Below are positions 7,313 through 15,246 of a stretch of DNA of 40,558 bases, piece after piece. Position 1 is the first letter of the stretch, and every line of letters begins with the position of its first letter. The notes beneath the pieces were generated by a model, which worked only from the letters and a program-made list of their open reading frames with translations, was not told the DNA's origin and did not search any database. The stretch is from an uncultured Ruminococcus sp. (GTDB taxonomy: Bacteria > Bacillota > Clostridia > Oscillospirales > Acutalibacteraceae), in assembly GCA_902798365.1 (NCBI GenBank), contig CADBWP010000024.1, positions 1 through 40,558 of the forward strand. The letters are read 5' to 3'. The position numbers and the translations under genes are program-made.

Positions 7313-7858
7313 ATGCTGCTGCAAAACGTCAAAGACAAAACCTTGTCGATACTGAAAAAGCTTTACCCTACTGTCTGGAGTCTGGGAACGCTTTCGGGTT
7401 GCCATCAGATGAAGGAACGCAGCTTTCACATAAGAGGAAAACAGCTTCCGGTTTGCGCAAGATGTACGGGTGCGTTTATAGGTTATTTGATAGGCGCGCT
7501 GACCTTTGTTTTTTACCGAATCCCATTTTGGATTTGTCTTTTGTTCTGTGCCATCATGTTTACGGATTGGCTGATACAAAGACTGAACATTCTGCCCTCA
7601 AACAACACACGTCGGCTGATTACCGGTATTCTCTGCGGAGCAGGGTTGTCGCAGCTGTATTTATTGCTGTTGGTTACAATAGTTAAAATAAGCAACAGGT
7701 CGGAAAGAAGCGCACGGTTTCTTTCCGACCTGTTTTATTTTTGGGCTTTTTCAGTTATCGGTTTCATTAAGCTCAACCTCGTCATAGCCCTATTAATCCT
7801 GCGCCTTGCGATAGAACGGCTCTATACCGTTAACCGCGCCTCTGGCGAACTCCATTGA
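7313..7858 (+). CDS. DUF2085 family membrane protein
   Basis: The N-terminal half matches DUF2085: CHQ at 30-32, RSF at 36-38, and PVCARCTG at 46-53, with membrane segments after it (about 54-68, 72-90 and 103-125). The function of the family is unknown; the CxxC-type residues suggest metal or redox binding. The frame has no stop before the terminator hairpin at 7694-7734, so residues from about 128 on are encoded by the hairpin and by the antisense of the sseB-like gene. Both other frames have stop codons just ahead of the hairpin (7680-7695). A late frameshift or loss of the stop is therefore likely, and the true protein probably ends near residue 125-130. Confidence 0.75.
   Translation: MLLQNVKDKTLSILKKLYPTVWSLGTLSGCHQMKERSFHIRGKQLPVCARCTGAFIGYLIGALTFVFYRIPFWICLLFCAIMFTDWLIQRLNILPSNNTRRLITGILCGAGLSQLYLLLLVTIVKISNRSERSARFLSDLFYFWAFSVIGFIKLNLVIALLILRLAIERLYTVNRASGELH
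7694..7742. terminator. Bidirectional terminator between DUF2085 gene and sseB-like gene
   Basis: A perfect 16 bp stem AACAGGTCGGAAAGAA (7694-7709) with its complement (7719-7734), 9-base loop, then TTATTTTT on the plus strand. It also ends the convergent minus-strand operon. The stem is nearly the same sequence as the terminator at 35554-35604. Confidence 0.85.
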
Positions 7859-8611
7859 GAAGGGCATAAGGGTGAGGGCGTCCTCGTCGTCGATGTAGGG
7901 CTTGGCTACCTTGACAATGCCCTCGAAGGTCTCGTCCATATTGCCGAGAAAATCAACAACTATGAAATAGCCCTTTTTGCCGTCCTGCTCTATCATGCGC
8001 AGGAACGCGGCGTTGACCTGCGGCTCGGTGCTGAGGTGGTTGATGAGCGCCGCCATGAGGTCGATGGGATAATCATCGGGCTCGCCGACCTTGACCTGCG
8101 TGCCCTCCTTGAGCGTGTTTTTCTCGCGGCGCATGTAGTCGTACTGCTGCTTGACAGAAATGACCATTGGCTTGGGGAACGCGACGCTTTTGCCGAAGGG
8201 GTTGATGACAAAGCCCTCGGTGTTGGAGTTTGCGTCCATGACCATGTTTGCAAGGCTGTCAAAGTCGGTGACAACCCTGTGGGTGCTTTTGAGCCCCTGC
8301 CACTTGTTGAACTCGTCTATGTCGGTAAAGGCGCCGAAAAACTTTTGCTTGGTCTGGTTGTTTTCGAGCAGGCGGAACTGCACCTGGGTGGCGTTTTCCA
8401 TAACGGTCTGACCGTTGTGGGTGCGCGCCGAGGGAACCTGCGTGATGTTTGCAGGCAAAATAAACTTGGCGTTGACAACCTCTGTGATCATTGCGTTGAT
8501 GGTCTGCTGGTTATTGTCTGCCTGCATAGCCTCGATGGCCGCGCAGAGCTTGGGATTTTTGATTTGCTCGGCAGGAATGTTGCTGCCTTCTACTCTGAGA
8601 TTCTGATTCAT
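7793..8611 (-). CDS. SseB-family protein (enhanced serine sensitivity-like)
   Basis: A 272-residue soluble protein with the SseB N-terminal-like domain (about 20-130; NNQQTINAMITEV, then FILPANI and FGAFTDIDEF) and an SseB C-terminal-like domain (about 150-265; VSVKQQYDY and similar, then FLRMIEQDGKKGYFIVVDF). In E. coli SseB affects rhodanese-like enzymes and serine sensitivity; the role of the many Firmicutes members is not known. The ATG has a GGAGG site 5 bases upstream. That site lies within the 11 bases after the amylase stop, so this gene is almost certainly cotranscribed with the amylase. Confidence 0.82.
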   Translation of the reverse strand: MNQNLRVEGSNIPAEQIKNPKLCAAIEAMQADNNQQTINAMITEVVNAKFILPANITQVPSARTHNGQTVMENATQVQFRLLENNQTKQKFFGAFTDIDEFNKWQGLKSTHRVVTDFDSLANMVMDANSNTEGFVINPFGKSVAFPKPMVISVKQQYDYMRREKNTLKEGTQVKVGEPDDYPIDLMAALINHLSTEPQVNAAFLRMIEQDGKKGYFIVVDFLGNMDETFEGIVKVAKPYIDDEDALTLMPFSMEFARGAVNGIEPFYRKAQD

Positions 8612-8622
8612 TTTTTCCTCCG

Positions 8623-10638
8623 TTATTCAACTGTATATGTTTTGTCGGGCTCAACCTCAAGCCCCTTGCCCTTGGGATACTGCACGCTGTCGGCGGCGTC
8701 GCCGTCGTTAAAGATGATAAGCGGCGATTTCCAGTCCTTGGGGAAGGTGTAGCTGTATTTTCCGTCGGCTTCCTTTGTCATAGCCTCGCCCGGCCAGAAG
8801 CGGTTTTCGTAGTCGTCTGTGTTGTAGATATAGATGTTTATGTCATCTGCCCACTCGTCGCCCTCGGGCTTTTGGAAGTAGATCTTGGTACCCGCGGGTA
8901 TCTGATAATTGTTTTCAAAGGTCAGCTCAACGCGTTCGTAGGTGGGCACGCCCTGGGCGTTCTGTGCGCGGAGCTCAAGCCTTGCCACATTGCCGTCTGC
9001 CGGTCTGCCAACGGTCACGGTGTCGCCGTCCTTGTAGGCAACCGCCTCGCCGCCGTCGATGGAGTAGGTTCCGCTTTCGGCGTTTTTGAGCGTGAGCGTT
9101 ACGGTAAGGCTGTCGCCGTCGGTCTTGAACTCGGTGTCGGGTGCAACGTCGCAGTCGGCGCAGGGGGCGTAGCCCGTGTAGCCGTCGTTGTAGAGCACGA
9201 CAACGGTGTTTTCGCCCAAGGTCTTGTCGCAGCTGAGTTTGCCGCCCTTTACGTGATAAACCGTGGTGTTGTCAACGCGGTCGGTGTAGTCGCCGTCGGG
9301 CAGGTTTATGTCAAAATCAACCTTTGTGCCCTCGTCGGTGTTGACTATAACGGCGCCCTTTTTGCCGCGCTCGATAACAAGCGTGTTGGTGGTTCCCTCA
9401 GGGTTGACAAGCTCCTCTTCCTCGCCGTTCATTGCGGTGCGGAAGAAGTTGACCGCCGACACCCTTGCGTCCTTGTAGATGTCGTCGCCCTGCACACCTA
9501 TGCGGTTCATGCCCCACTTGTTGCCTATACCCGAATGGTAGGGACGCGAGAAAAACAGCGGCGTGCCGTCCTTGCGCGAGGTGATTATCGCCCAGCCGAG
9601 AACCACCTGATCGTTGGTGAGCTCGGCGGCGGTGTTGTCGTTTATGTAGTTGTCGTGGGATTCTACCCAGGTAACTATGTTGAGCGGCGCGTCGTCGCTT
9701 ATCCAGTAGTCCTTTACCGCGCTTGTGTCGAGCACGTCGTTTATGAGAGCGGAGCGTATCTTGCTGCCATACACGCTGGCGGTGGTTCTGCCGATCTCCT
9801 TTATGTAATCCTTCAGGCGGTCGTTGCCTCCCTGCAAAACCTCGCCGTAAATGAACATTTCGTCAGCCTTGTCGATCTCCTTTGTGGCGCGCTCCCAAAA
9901 GTTATTGGTAAAGCCGTCCTCCTCCTTGGGGTCGTCGGGCAGACCGATGTGCTTGGCGGTATCGTGACGGAAGCCGTCGGCTCCGCAGGCGATGCAGTCG
10001 TTTATGAAAGCGAGGAAATAATCCTGATATGACGGGCGCTCGGTGTTGATGTCGGGCAGTCCGCCCATTTTTGCCGTGGTGCATTGCAGGCGGTTGTCAT
10101 AGTCGGTTATGTCCTTGCTGTTGTTTTTGTGAAAAAGCGTTTCAAAGCTGCCGCCGCCCGCCGCAACAAGGTCGGGAGAAACAGCGTCAAGCTCGGGCGT
10201 GGTGTGGTTGGCGATAACGTCAACAAGCACCTTTACCCCGTATTTGTGAGCCTCGTCGCACATAGCCTTGAACTCGTCGCGCGTGCCAAGCTGATAGTTG
10301 CCTATCTTGAAGTCTGTGGGCTGATAGTGGTAGTACCACTTTCCGTCTCCGTACAGCTCCATGCCGCCGCCCTCACCCTCGAGACACTCGTTTATGGGAG
10401 AGGTCTGCACCGCCGAAAAGCCCGCCGCGGCTATGTCGGGTATGGACTCGCGGATAGTGTTGAAGTCCCAGCTGAAAACCTGCAAAATGGCGCCGTCGGC
10501 AACCTTGTCCGCGGTTTTGAAGTCGGTGGAAAGCTCCGCCGTTTCGCCCGCGGGCTTGCTTTGGTCACAGCCTGCAAGAGCCGCCGTGCCCGAAAGCATG
10601 AGCAATGCCATCAGCGAGGATATTATTCTTTTATGCAA
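8623..10638 (-). CDS. Lipoprotein alpha-amylase, GH13 (AmyE-like) with C-terminal CBM26-like domain
   Basis: Hydrolyses alpha-1,4 links in starch at the cell surface. The 671 residues comprise a lipoprotein signal with lipobox LAGC (C24); a GH13 barrel that resembles Bacillus subtilis AmyE (subfamily 28); a beta-sandwich region; and a starch-binding, CBM26-like module at 583-671 (WPGEAM, YSYTFP, IIFNDG). Catalytic residues are D226 (DGFRHD), E266 (YGEV) and D329 (ESHDN); NHT at 144-146 is region I. The start codon is TTG at 10638 with a GGTGA site 7 bases upstream. Later ATGs (codons 10 and 14) would remove the basic n-region of the signal. It has no dockerin, unlike the amylase at 35627, so it is probably a membrane-held cell-surface enzyme. 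Confidence 0.92.
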   Translation of the reverse strand: MHKRIISSLMALLMLSGTAALAGCDQSKPAGETAELSTDFKTADKVADGAILQVFSWDFNTIRESIPDIAAAGFSAVQTSPINECLEGEGGGMELYGDGKWYYHYQPTDFKIGNYQLGTRDEFKAMCDEAHKYGVKVLVDVIANHTTPELDAVSPDLVAAGGGSFETLFHKNNSKDITDYDNRLQCTTAKMGGLPDINTERPSYQDYFLAFINDCIACGADGFRHDTAKHIGLPDDPKEEDGFTNNFWERATKEIDKADEMFIYGEVLQGGNDRLKDYIKEIGRTTASVYGSKIRSALINDVLDTSAVKDYWISDDAPLNIVTWVESHDNYINDNTAAELTNDQVVLGWAIITSRKDGTPLFFSRPYHSGIGNKWGMNRIGVQGDDIYKDARVSAVNFFRTAMNGEEEELVNPEGTTNTLVIERGKKGAVIVNTDEGTKVDFDINLPDGDYTDRVDNTTVYHVKGGKLSCDKTLGENTVVVLYNDGYTGYAPCADCDVAPDTEFKTDGDSLTVTLTLKNAESGTYSIDGGEAVAYKDGDTVTVGRPADGNVARLELRAQNAQGVPTYERVELTFENNYQIPAGTKIYFQKPEGDEWADDINIYIYNTDDYENRFWPGEAMTKEADGKYSYTFPKDWKSPLIIFNDGDAADSVQYPKGKGLEVEPDKTYTVE

Positions 10639-10681
10639 TTATAATCACCGTCTTTCGTTCTAAATAAATGCTTTGAGATAT

Positions 10682-10690
10682 ATTATAACA
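10682..10690 (-). promoter_or_regulatory. Extended -10 promoter of the amylase gene
   Basis: Minus strand TGTTATAAT, with TATAAT at 10687-10682, in very AT-rich DNA. No clear -35 at 17 bp. The rest of the gap 10639-10794 is AT-rich with no gene. Confidence 0.55.
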
Positions 10691-10794
10691 TATTAACAAA
10701 ATTTTTAAAATACTTTTTCAAAATTTATTTTTATTTTGAACGAAAAGCGCTGTTTATTCCTTTATAAAGCGCCGTGTGCCGCTTAATAACGCTA

Positions 10795-11178
10795 TCAGTC
10801 CCCGGTCAGGCGGATGATCCTTTCAAAAAGCTCGTCGATCCTGTCCTTTTCGCCGTTGAGGTACAGGTACCCGAACAGAGCCTCAAGCCCGGTGGCGCTG
10901 TGATAATCGGCTATGCTGCCGTTTTTTGCCGTGGATTTTGGGGCGGCGTTTCTGCCGCGCTTATACACCGCGACCTCTTTTTCGGTCAGGTCGGGCATGA
11001 GCTTTTTGGCAAACTCCGCCTGGCTTGTGCAGTTTACCATGCCGACCTTTATTTTGTTGAGCTCGCCCACGGGGCGGTTTGCCTGCCTTACAAGGTGACC
11101 GCGAACAAGCAGGTCATACACGCCGTCGCCCACAAAAGCCAAAGTCAGGGGGGAATAATCGTCTGTTTTGTTGTGCAT
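10795..11178 (-). CDS. mrnC: Mini-ribonuclease III
   Basis: A 127-residue RNase III catalytic domain without the dsRNA-binding domain. In Bacillus it trims the ends of 23S rRNA precursor. Signature residues are in LAFVGDGVYDL (N-terminus, acidic metal ligand D) and DYHSATGLEALFGYLYL (C-terminus, catalytic E). Length is normal for Mini-III. The ATG at 11178 lies 3 bp after the obgE stop, and its GGAG site overlaps the end of obgE. In Bacillus mrnC follows cysS; here it is the last gene of the L21-L27-Obg operon, which keeps the ribosome-assembly theme. Confidence 0.93.
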   Translation of the reverse strand: MHNKTDDYSPLTLAFVGDGVYDLLVRGHLVRQANRPVGELNKIKVGMVNCTSQAEFAKKLMPDLTEKEVAVYKRGRNAAPKSTAKNGSIADYHSATGLEALFGYLYLNGEKDRIDELFERIIRLTGD

Positions 11179-11181
11179 AGC

Positions 11182-12453
11182 TTACTCCATAAAGTCAAAT
11201 TCTACGTCATAAATCGAAACGGTGTCGCCGTCACGAACGCCCTTTTGCCTGAGCGCCTCGATAACTCCGCCGTTTGTCAGCACCTTTTGAAAATAGTTGA
11301 GGCTTTCGTAGTCGTCAAAGTTTATGCCGCGCATAACCTGAAGCAGCCAGTCTGCCTCTACGGTATAAACGCCGTTGACGTTTTTGATAACGACGCTGTG
11401 GTCGTCAAAATCCTCTACGTTCATTACGGGAGCGGGCTCGGGCTCATAGCGCGCTATGGGCGGCAGCTTTGAGAGCATCTCCTGTATTTTTTTAAGAAGC
11501 GGATCGACGTCGTAGCGGATAGCCGCCATTATGGGGAAGAAGTCGTAGCCCTTTGCATTGACGTATTTTTTAAAGCCCTCTATCTGCTCGTCGGTAGCCA
11601 TGTCGCACTTGTTGCCTGCGACCACCATGGGTCTGTCCGCAAGCTCGGGGTTGAATTTTTCAAGCTCGGCGTTGATGGTTTCAAAGTCCTCTTTGGGATC
11701 TCTGCCCTCGCTGCCCGAAACATCAACTATGTGAACGAGCATACGGCAGCGCTCCACATGGCGCAAAAACTGATGACCCAGACCCGTGCCCTGCCATGCG
11801 CCCTCGATAAGCCCGGGAATGTCCGCCATTACAAAGCTTGAGCCCTCGCCCATTGACACCACGCCCAGAACGGGAGTTATTGTCGTAAAGTGATAGTTGG
11901 CTATCTCGGGCTTTGCCTGCGAAACCACCGACACAAGGGTGCTTTTGCCCACGTTCGGGAAGCCGACAAGACCCACGTCGGCAAGCAGCTTGAGCTCGAG
12001 CACGACGTCATATTCCTCGCCCGGAAGCCCGGGCTTTGCAAAGCGCGGCACCTGCCTTACGGGCGTGGCAAAGTGTGGGTTGCCCCAGCCGCCCTTGCCG
12101 CCGCGCGCGACCACGTGCGGCTCCTTGTCCGAGATGTCGGCAAGGATTCTGCCCGTGCTCTCCTCCCTTATGAGCGTGCCCATGGGAACGCGGATAGTCA
12201 GGCTTTCGGCGTTTTTGCCGTTGCATCGTCCGCCTCTGCCGTTTTCGCCGCGCGGAGCCGCGTATTTTCTTTTGTAGCGAAAATCGGCAAGAGTGGAAAG
12301 GTTTGAGTCGGCAACAAAAATTATGTCGCCGCCCTTGCCGCCGTCGCCGCCGTCGGGACCGCCTGCCGCAACGTATTTTTCGCGGTGAAACGCCACCGCG
12401 CCGTCGCCGCCGTCGCCCGCCTTTATTCTGATGTGAGCCTTATCTACAAACAT
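11182..12453 (-). CDS. obgE: GTPase Obg/CgtA
   Basis: Ribosome-associated GTPase for 50S assembly. The 423 residues show the glycine-rich Obg fold (1-158, from MFVDKAHIRIKAGDG), the G domain with NVGKST (G1), TTITP (G2), DIPG (G3) and NKCD (G4), and a C-terminal OCT domain that is found in Gram-positive Obg. The ATG at 12453 has an AGGTGA site. The frame is open to 12495, but the upstream part overlaps the intercistronic hairpin. It follows rpmA, as in most Firmicutes. Confidence 0.96.
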   Translation of the reverse strand: MFVDKAHIRIKAGDGGDGAVAFHREKYVAAGGPDGGDGGKGGDIIFVADSNLSTLADFRYKRKYAAPRGENGRGGRCNGKNAESLTIRVPMGTLIREESTGRILADISDKEPHVVARGGKGGWGNPHFATPVRQVPRFAKPGLPGEEYDVVLELKLLADVGLVGFPNVGKSTLVSVVSQAKPEIANYHFTTITPVLGVVSMGEGSSFVMADIPGLIEGAWQGTGLGHQFLRHVERCRMLVHIVDVSGSEGRDPKEDFETINAELEKFNPELADRPMVVAGNKCDMATDEQIEGFKKYVNAKGYDFFPIMAAIRYDVDPLLKKIQEMLSKLPPIARYEPEPAPVMNVEDFDDHSVVIKNVNGVYTVEADWLLQVMRGINFDDYESLNYFQKVLTNGGVIEALRQKGVRDGDTVSIYDVEFDFME

Positions 12454-12463
12454 AGTATCACCT

Positions 12464-12498
12464 GTTAAAACAAAAGGGTGAGTAAACATACCCACCCC
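12464..12498 (-). terminator. Intercistronic hairpin between rpmA and obgE
   Basis: Minus strand stem GGGTGGGTA with TACTCACCC (9 bp, one G-U), loop of four, then TTTTGTTTT. It may attenuate, so that L21 and L27 are made in excess of Obg and MrnC. Confidence 0.6.
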
Positions 12499-12507
12499 AA
12501 AAAGTTA

Positions 12508-12792
12508 TTACTGCTCGACAGGATAAACGCTTGCGCGCTTTCTGTCCTTGCCCATGCGCTCGAATCTGAGAACGCCGTCGATCTTTGCGAACAGAGTGTC
12601 GTCGGAGCCTCTGCCGACGTTGTTGCCCGCGTGAATGTGAGTACCTCTCTGCTTTACGAGGATGTTGCCCGCAAGAACCTTCTGACCGTCTGCGCGCTTT
12701 ACGCCGAGACGCTTTGACTCGCTGTCACGGCAGTTCTGGGTGGAACCCATACCTTTTTTGTGAGCGAATAACTGAATGTTAATGTTAAGCAT
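12508..12792 (-). CDS. rpmA: 50S ribosomal protein L27 (precursor form)
   Basis: A 94-residue protein. The N-terminus is MLNINIQLF followed by AHKKG. This is the Firmicutes extension that must be cut between F9 and A10 so that the new N-terminus can reach the peptidyl-transferase centre. The rest is standard ([26 protein letters not shown]). The protease that cuts it, Prp, is encoded just upstream. The gene lies 4 bp after prp. Confidence 0.97.
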   Translation of the reverse strand: MLNINIQLFAHKKGMGSTQNCRDSESKRLGVKRADGQKVLAGNILVKQRGTHIHAGNNVGRGSDDTLFAKIDGVLRFERMGKDRKRASVYPVEQ

Positions 12793-12796
12793 TACC

Positions 12797-13114
12797 TTAC
12801 ACCTCCGAAATATTTACTGTGATATACTGTGGATAAACACCCGCAAGGGCGTTTAAGTGAAGCCGCAGGCCGTCAAGCGTTACGCCCGCCTGCTCAGCCT
12901 CGTTTTGGGACAGATCAAGCTTTAAAAATCCGTCCTTTTCGGCAACCTCAGCGTTAAGGCGCTGAATTTCGGTCACGGTGTTTGCCGCCATGATGGCAGC
13001 AGAGGAAACCGCCGCGCAGACGATGTCGCTGCCCTGCTCGGAATAATCCGAATGGCCGCTTATCTTAAAGCCGCGCAAAACTCCGCCGTGACTGGTGAAC
13101 GTTACCGAAATCAT
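12797..13114 (-). CDS. prp: Ribosomal-processing cysteine protease Prp
   Basis: The protease that removes the N-terminal nine residues of L27 in Firmicutes. The 105-residue protein has the conserved catalytic pair in [19 protein letters not shown]21 and C33. The rest matches the YsxB/DUF464 family in length. The ATG abuts the rplU stop (TAAATG). Its place between rplU and rpmA is the standard one. Confidence 0.95.
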   Translation of the reverse strand: MISVTFTSHGGVLRGFKISGHSDYSEQGSDIVCAAVSSAAIMAANTVTEIQRLNAEVAEKDGFLKLDLSQNEAEQAGVTLDGLRLHLNALAGVYPQYITVNISEV

Positions 13115-13423
13115 TTAGGCTTCGATCGATGTGATCTTCACCTGTGTGTAAGGCTGTCTGTGACCCTTAACTCTCTTCTCGCCTTTTTTGGGCTTGTAGG
13201 TAGCCACTCTGATCTTTTTGCCTTTACCGTTCTTAACAACCTCTGCCGTAACCTTGGCGCCCTCTACAAAGGGAGTGCCGACCTTGATGCCGTCGTCTGT
13301 GCCGACCGCAACAACGTCAAAGGTAACGGTGTCGTTAGCCTCTGCGTCAAGCTTCTCTACAAAAATGACCTGATCGTTGGTCACCTTGTACTGCTTGCCG
13401 CCTGTCTGAATTACTGCGTACAT
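13115..13423 (-). CDS. rplU: 50S ribosomal protein L21
   Basis: A 102-residue ribosomal protein that binds 23S rRNA. It begins [14 protein letters not shown] and ends with the signature [15 protein letters not shown], both diagnostic for L21. First gene of the rplU-prp-rpmA-obgE-mrnC operon. An AAAGGAT site precedes the ATG. The leader at 13424-13509 probably carries the L21 autoregulatory RNA. Confidence 0.97.
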   Translation of the reverse strand: MYAVIQTGGKQYKVTNDQVIFVEKLDAEANDTVTFDVVAVGTDDGIKVGTPFVEGAKVTAEVVKNGKGKKIRVATYKPKKGEKRVKGHRQPYTQVKITSIEA

Positions 13424-13509
13424 AGTTTCAATCCTTTACAATGGGCTCGCTATCTGTGGGCAGCCTCGGCTTTAGGGCGCAGCAACGCGCCCGCCCGCAA
13501 TATGCGGCT
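13424..13509 (-). promoter_or_regulatory. L21 leader RNA (ribosomal protein autoregulation)
   Basis: The 5' untranslated region of rplU is GC-rich and structured, including the hairpin GGGCGC-gttgct-GCGCCC, between a clear promoter and the ribosome site. Firmicutes have a known L21 leader at this place. The match is by position and general form; a covariance-model search would settle it. Confidence 0.55.
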
Positions 13510-13514
13510 TATAT

Positions 13515-13543
13515 AATATACCACAAAGAAGTAAGGATGTCAA
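13515..13543 (-). promoter_or_regulatory. Sigma-A promoter of the rplU operon
   Basis: Minus strand: consensus -35 TTGACA (13543-13538), 17 bp spacer, -10 TATATT (13520-13515). Transcription starts near 13508. Confidence 0.85.
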
Positions 13544-13623
13544 GGGCTGACCGATATTCGCGCCGGTCGGAATGAGAAAAAAAGAGCGCGAACAACACAA
13601 AAAGCTGCAACTCACGGGTGCAA

Positions 13624-13653
13624 AAAACGGCTGCCCGTGCGGACAGCCGTTTT
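13624..13653 (-). terminator. Terminator after the anchored surface protein gene
   Basis: A 10 bp stem AAAACGGCTG/CAGCCGTTTT with a 10-base loop, followed on the minus strand by a T-run (CCGTTTTTTGC). It can work in both directions. Confidence 0.85.
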
Positions 13654-13670
13654 GTTAATGCTTATTCAGA

Positions 13671-15104
13671 TTATTTCTGAACCTTTTTGCGTGAGAAATA
13701 TACAGCGCCTACGCCTGCCATGAGAACTGTAAGCATGATAACTGCTGCGGAAGCCTGACCTGTTGCAACTGCTCCGTTGGAGTTGTTGGCTGTGGTGCTG
13801 CCCTTTGCAGTATCGGAGGTGGAAGAGCCTGCGCCCTTGTTTGCGGGGGGAACAGTTGTGCTGTTCTGGCCGTTGCCGCCGTTTGTGCCGTTGCCGCCGT
13901 TTGTGCCGCTGTTGCCGCCGGCTGAACCGCTGCCGCCGTTGCCGCCGTTGCCGCCGGCTGAACCGCTGCCGCCGTTGCCGCCTTCTTCGCCGCCTTCAGC
14001 CTGCTGTCTGTCCATGATCTCCTGAATTTCTTCGGGAGTGAGGGGCTTGGAGTTTACATAGCTGTCGTCCATGAAGTTGCCGGTCTTGCCCTGCTTCTCG
14101 GTGTTGAGCTGCTTGGTGGGATATGTGCCGTACTCGCCGTTACCGTAGTAGAAGTAGATCTGACCGATATATGCGGGCTTGCCCTCGTAGTTAACGGTGA
14201 TGTGCTCTTTGTCAAGGTCAACAACATATACCATGTTGTCAAATGTGAAGATGATACCCTCTGCCTTTGAAATGCAGAAGTTTGCGCCGTAATCTTCACC
14301 GAATACATCATCCAGATCAAAATCAAAGTAGTAGAGGCTTCCGCCGTCATAATCAAGGTTTGCAGCCCAGTATCTAATCAGGAACTCATTCTGAGCCTTC
14401 TTCTTTGCAGCCGCTATAACAGCGTCGCTCGATCCGTCGGGAACCTTGATTTCGGGGTTGTCATAATCTTTTCCTGCGAGCTGTGCGCCCTTTCTGTTTA
14501 CCTGCTCCCAGAAGTCCTCGGCAGCGGGATCGAAGGTGCCGTAGCCCATCTTATCGAGAACCTTTGAATAAACATATCTCCAGAAAGCGTCGTCATATTC
14601 ATTATTGTCAGCCTTGGAATAGCCCTGTACGGGGAAGTCGGCAGCCTGGGTAGCCAGCTTGTAGATGTCGAGGGTCTTGTCGGTACCGCCGTCAAGATAG
14701 TTGTTGAGAGTGATCATGGCAACGTCCTGTTCCTCGTCGTCGTTGTTGCCGGGGATCTCGATCTTGAACAGGTTGGTTACGCCGTCCTCTTCCTCTTTTT
14801 CAAACTGATAGCCGGGCCAGCCGTGACCGTCCTTTGCCACCTTATCGGGCTGATCCATGCCCGACCACCAATATACGCCGGGATAGTCGTTGATAAGGGT
14901 TACACCGGCAGTCTGGTCGAGCTTTGCGGTCTCGGCATTCTTCCATGCGCCGGGCATTGCAAAACGGATGGGCATCTTTTCGAAGCCTGTCGAGCTGGGC
15001 GTGTATTTGCCAAGAACCTCCGCGTTAGCGGAAAATGCGCTGCCTGCGAGAACAGATACCGCCATAGTACCGGCAAGAGCGATACTAATGAGTTTCTTTT
15101 TCAT
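13671..15104 (-). CDS. Wall-attached surface protein with possible starch-binding domain
   Basis: A 477-residue exported protein. It has a Sec signal peptide (cut after ANA, residue 28). A first region at about 45-147 has the pattern of starch-binding CBM26-like domains (VYWWSGMD, WPGYQ, LFKIEIPG, MITLNNYLDGGTDKTLDI). A middle domain of unknown type follows, then a Gly/Asn/Ser-rich linker (about 378-425), a VATG sequence at 446-449, a membrane segment (about 451-470) and a basic end RKKVQK. VATG-hydrophobic-basic is like the variant sorting signals of clostridial wall proteins, so sortase attachment is possible. The ATG at 15104 has a GGAGG site; codons upstream of it are not needed. No enzyme motif is seen. 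Adhesion to starch is inferred from the WPG/NN pattern only. Confidence 0.7.
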   Translation of the reverse strand: MKKKLISIALAGTMAVSVLAGSAFSANAEVLGKYTPSSTGFEKMPIRFAMPGAWKNAETAKLDQTAGVTLINDYPGVYWWSGMDQPDKVAKDGHGWPGYQFEKEEEDGVTNLFKIEIPGNNDDEEQDVAMITLNNYLDGGTDKTLDIYKLATQAADFPVQGYSKADNNEYDDAFWRYVYSKVLDKMGYGTFDPAAEDFWEQVNRKGAQLAGKDYDNPEIKVPDGSSDAVIAAAKKKAQNEFLIRYWAANLDYDGGSLYYFDFDLDDVFGEDYGANFCISKAEGIIFTFDNMVYVVDLDKEHITVNYEGKPAYIGQIYFYYGNGEYGTYPTKQLNTEKQGKTGNFMDDSYVNSKPLTPEEIQEIMDRQQAEGGEEGGNGGSGSAGGNGGNGGSGSAGGNSGTNGGNGTNGGNGQNSTTVPPANKGAGSSTSDTAKGSTTANNSNGAVATGQASAAVIMLTVLMAGVGAVYFSRKKVQK

Positions 15105-15147
15105 TCTAAATTCCTCCAATAATTTTCCGATTTTTTCGGTTATAACA

Positions 15148-15176
15148 ATTATATAATACTTTTTTTAAAAAATCAA
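15148..15176 (-). promoter_or_regulatory. Sigma-A promoter of the anchored surface protein gene
   Basis: Minus strand: -35 TTGATT (15176-15171), 17 bp spacer, -10 TATAAT (15153-15148). Confidence 0.8.
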
Positions 15177-15246
15177 GACAATGTTAAAAGATTGTTTTGG
15201 AAAAAATTACAAATTTTTAACCCGTGATTTGTATAATTCTGTCAGG

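Noticed and set aside
8872-10032. Long plus-strand frame opposite the lipoprotein amylase
   Set aside because: Shadow of a gene with intact catalytic motifs; its composition is what the reverse complement of such codon use gives.
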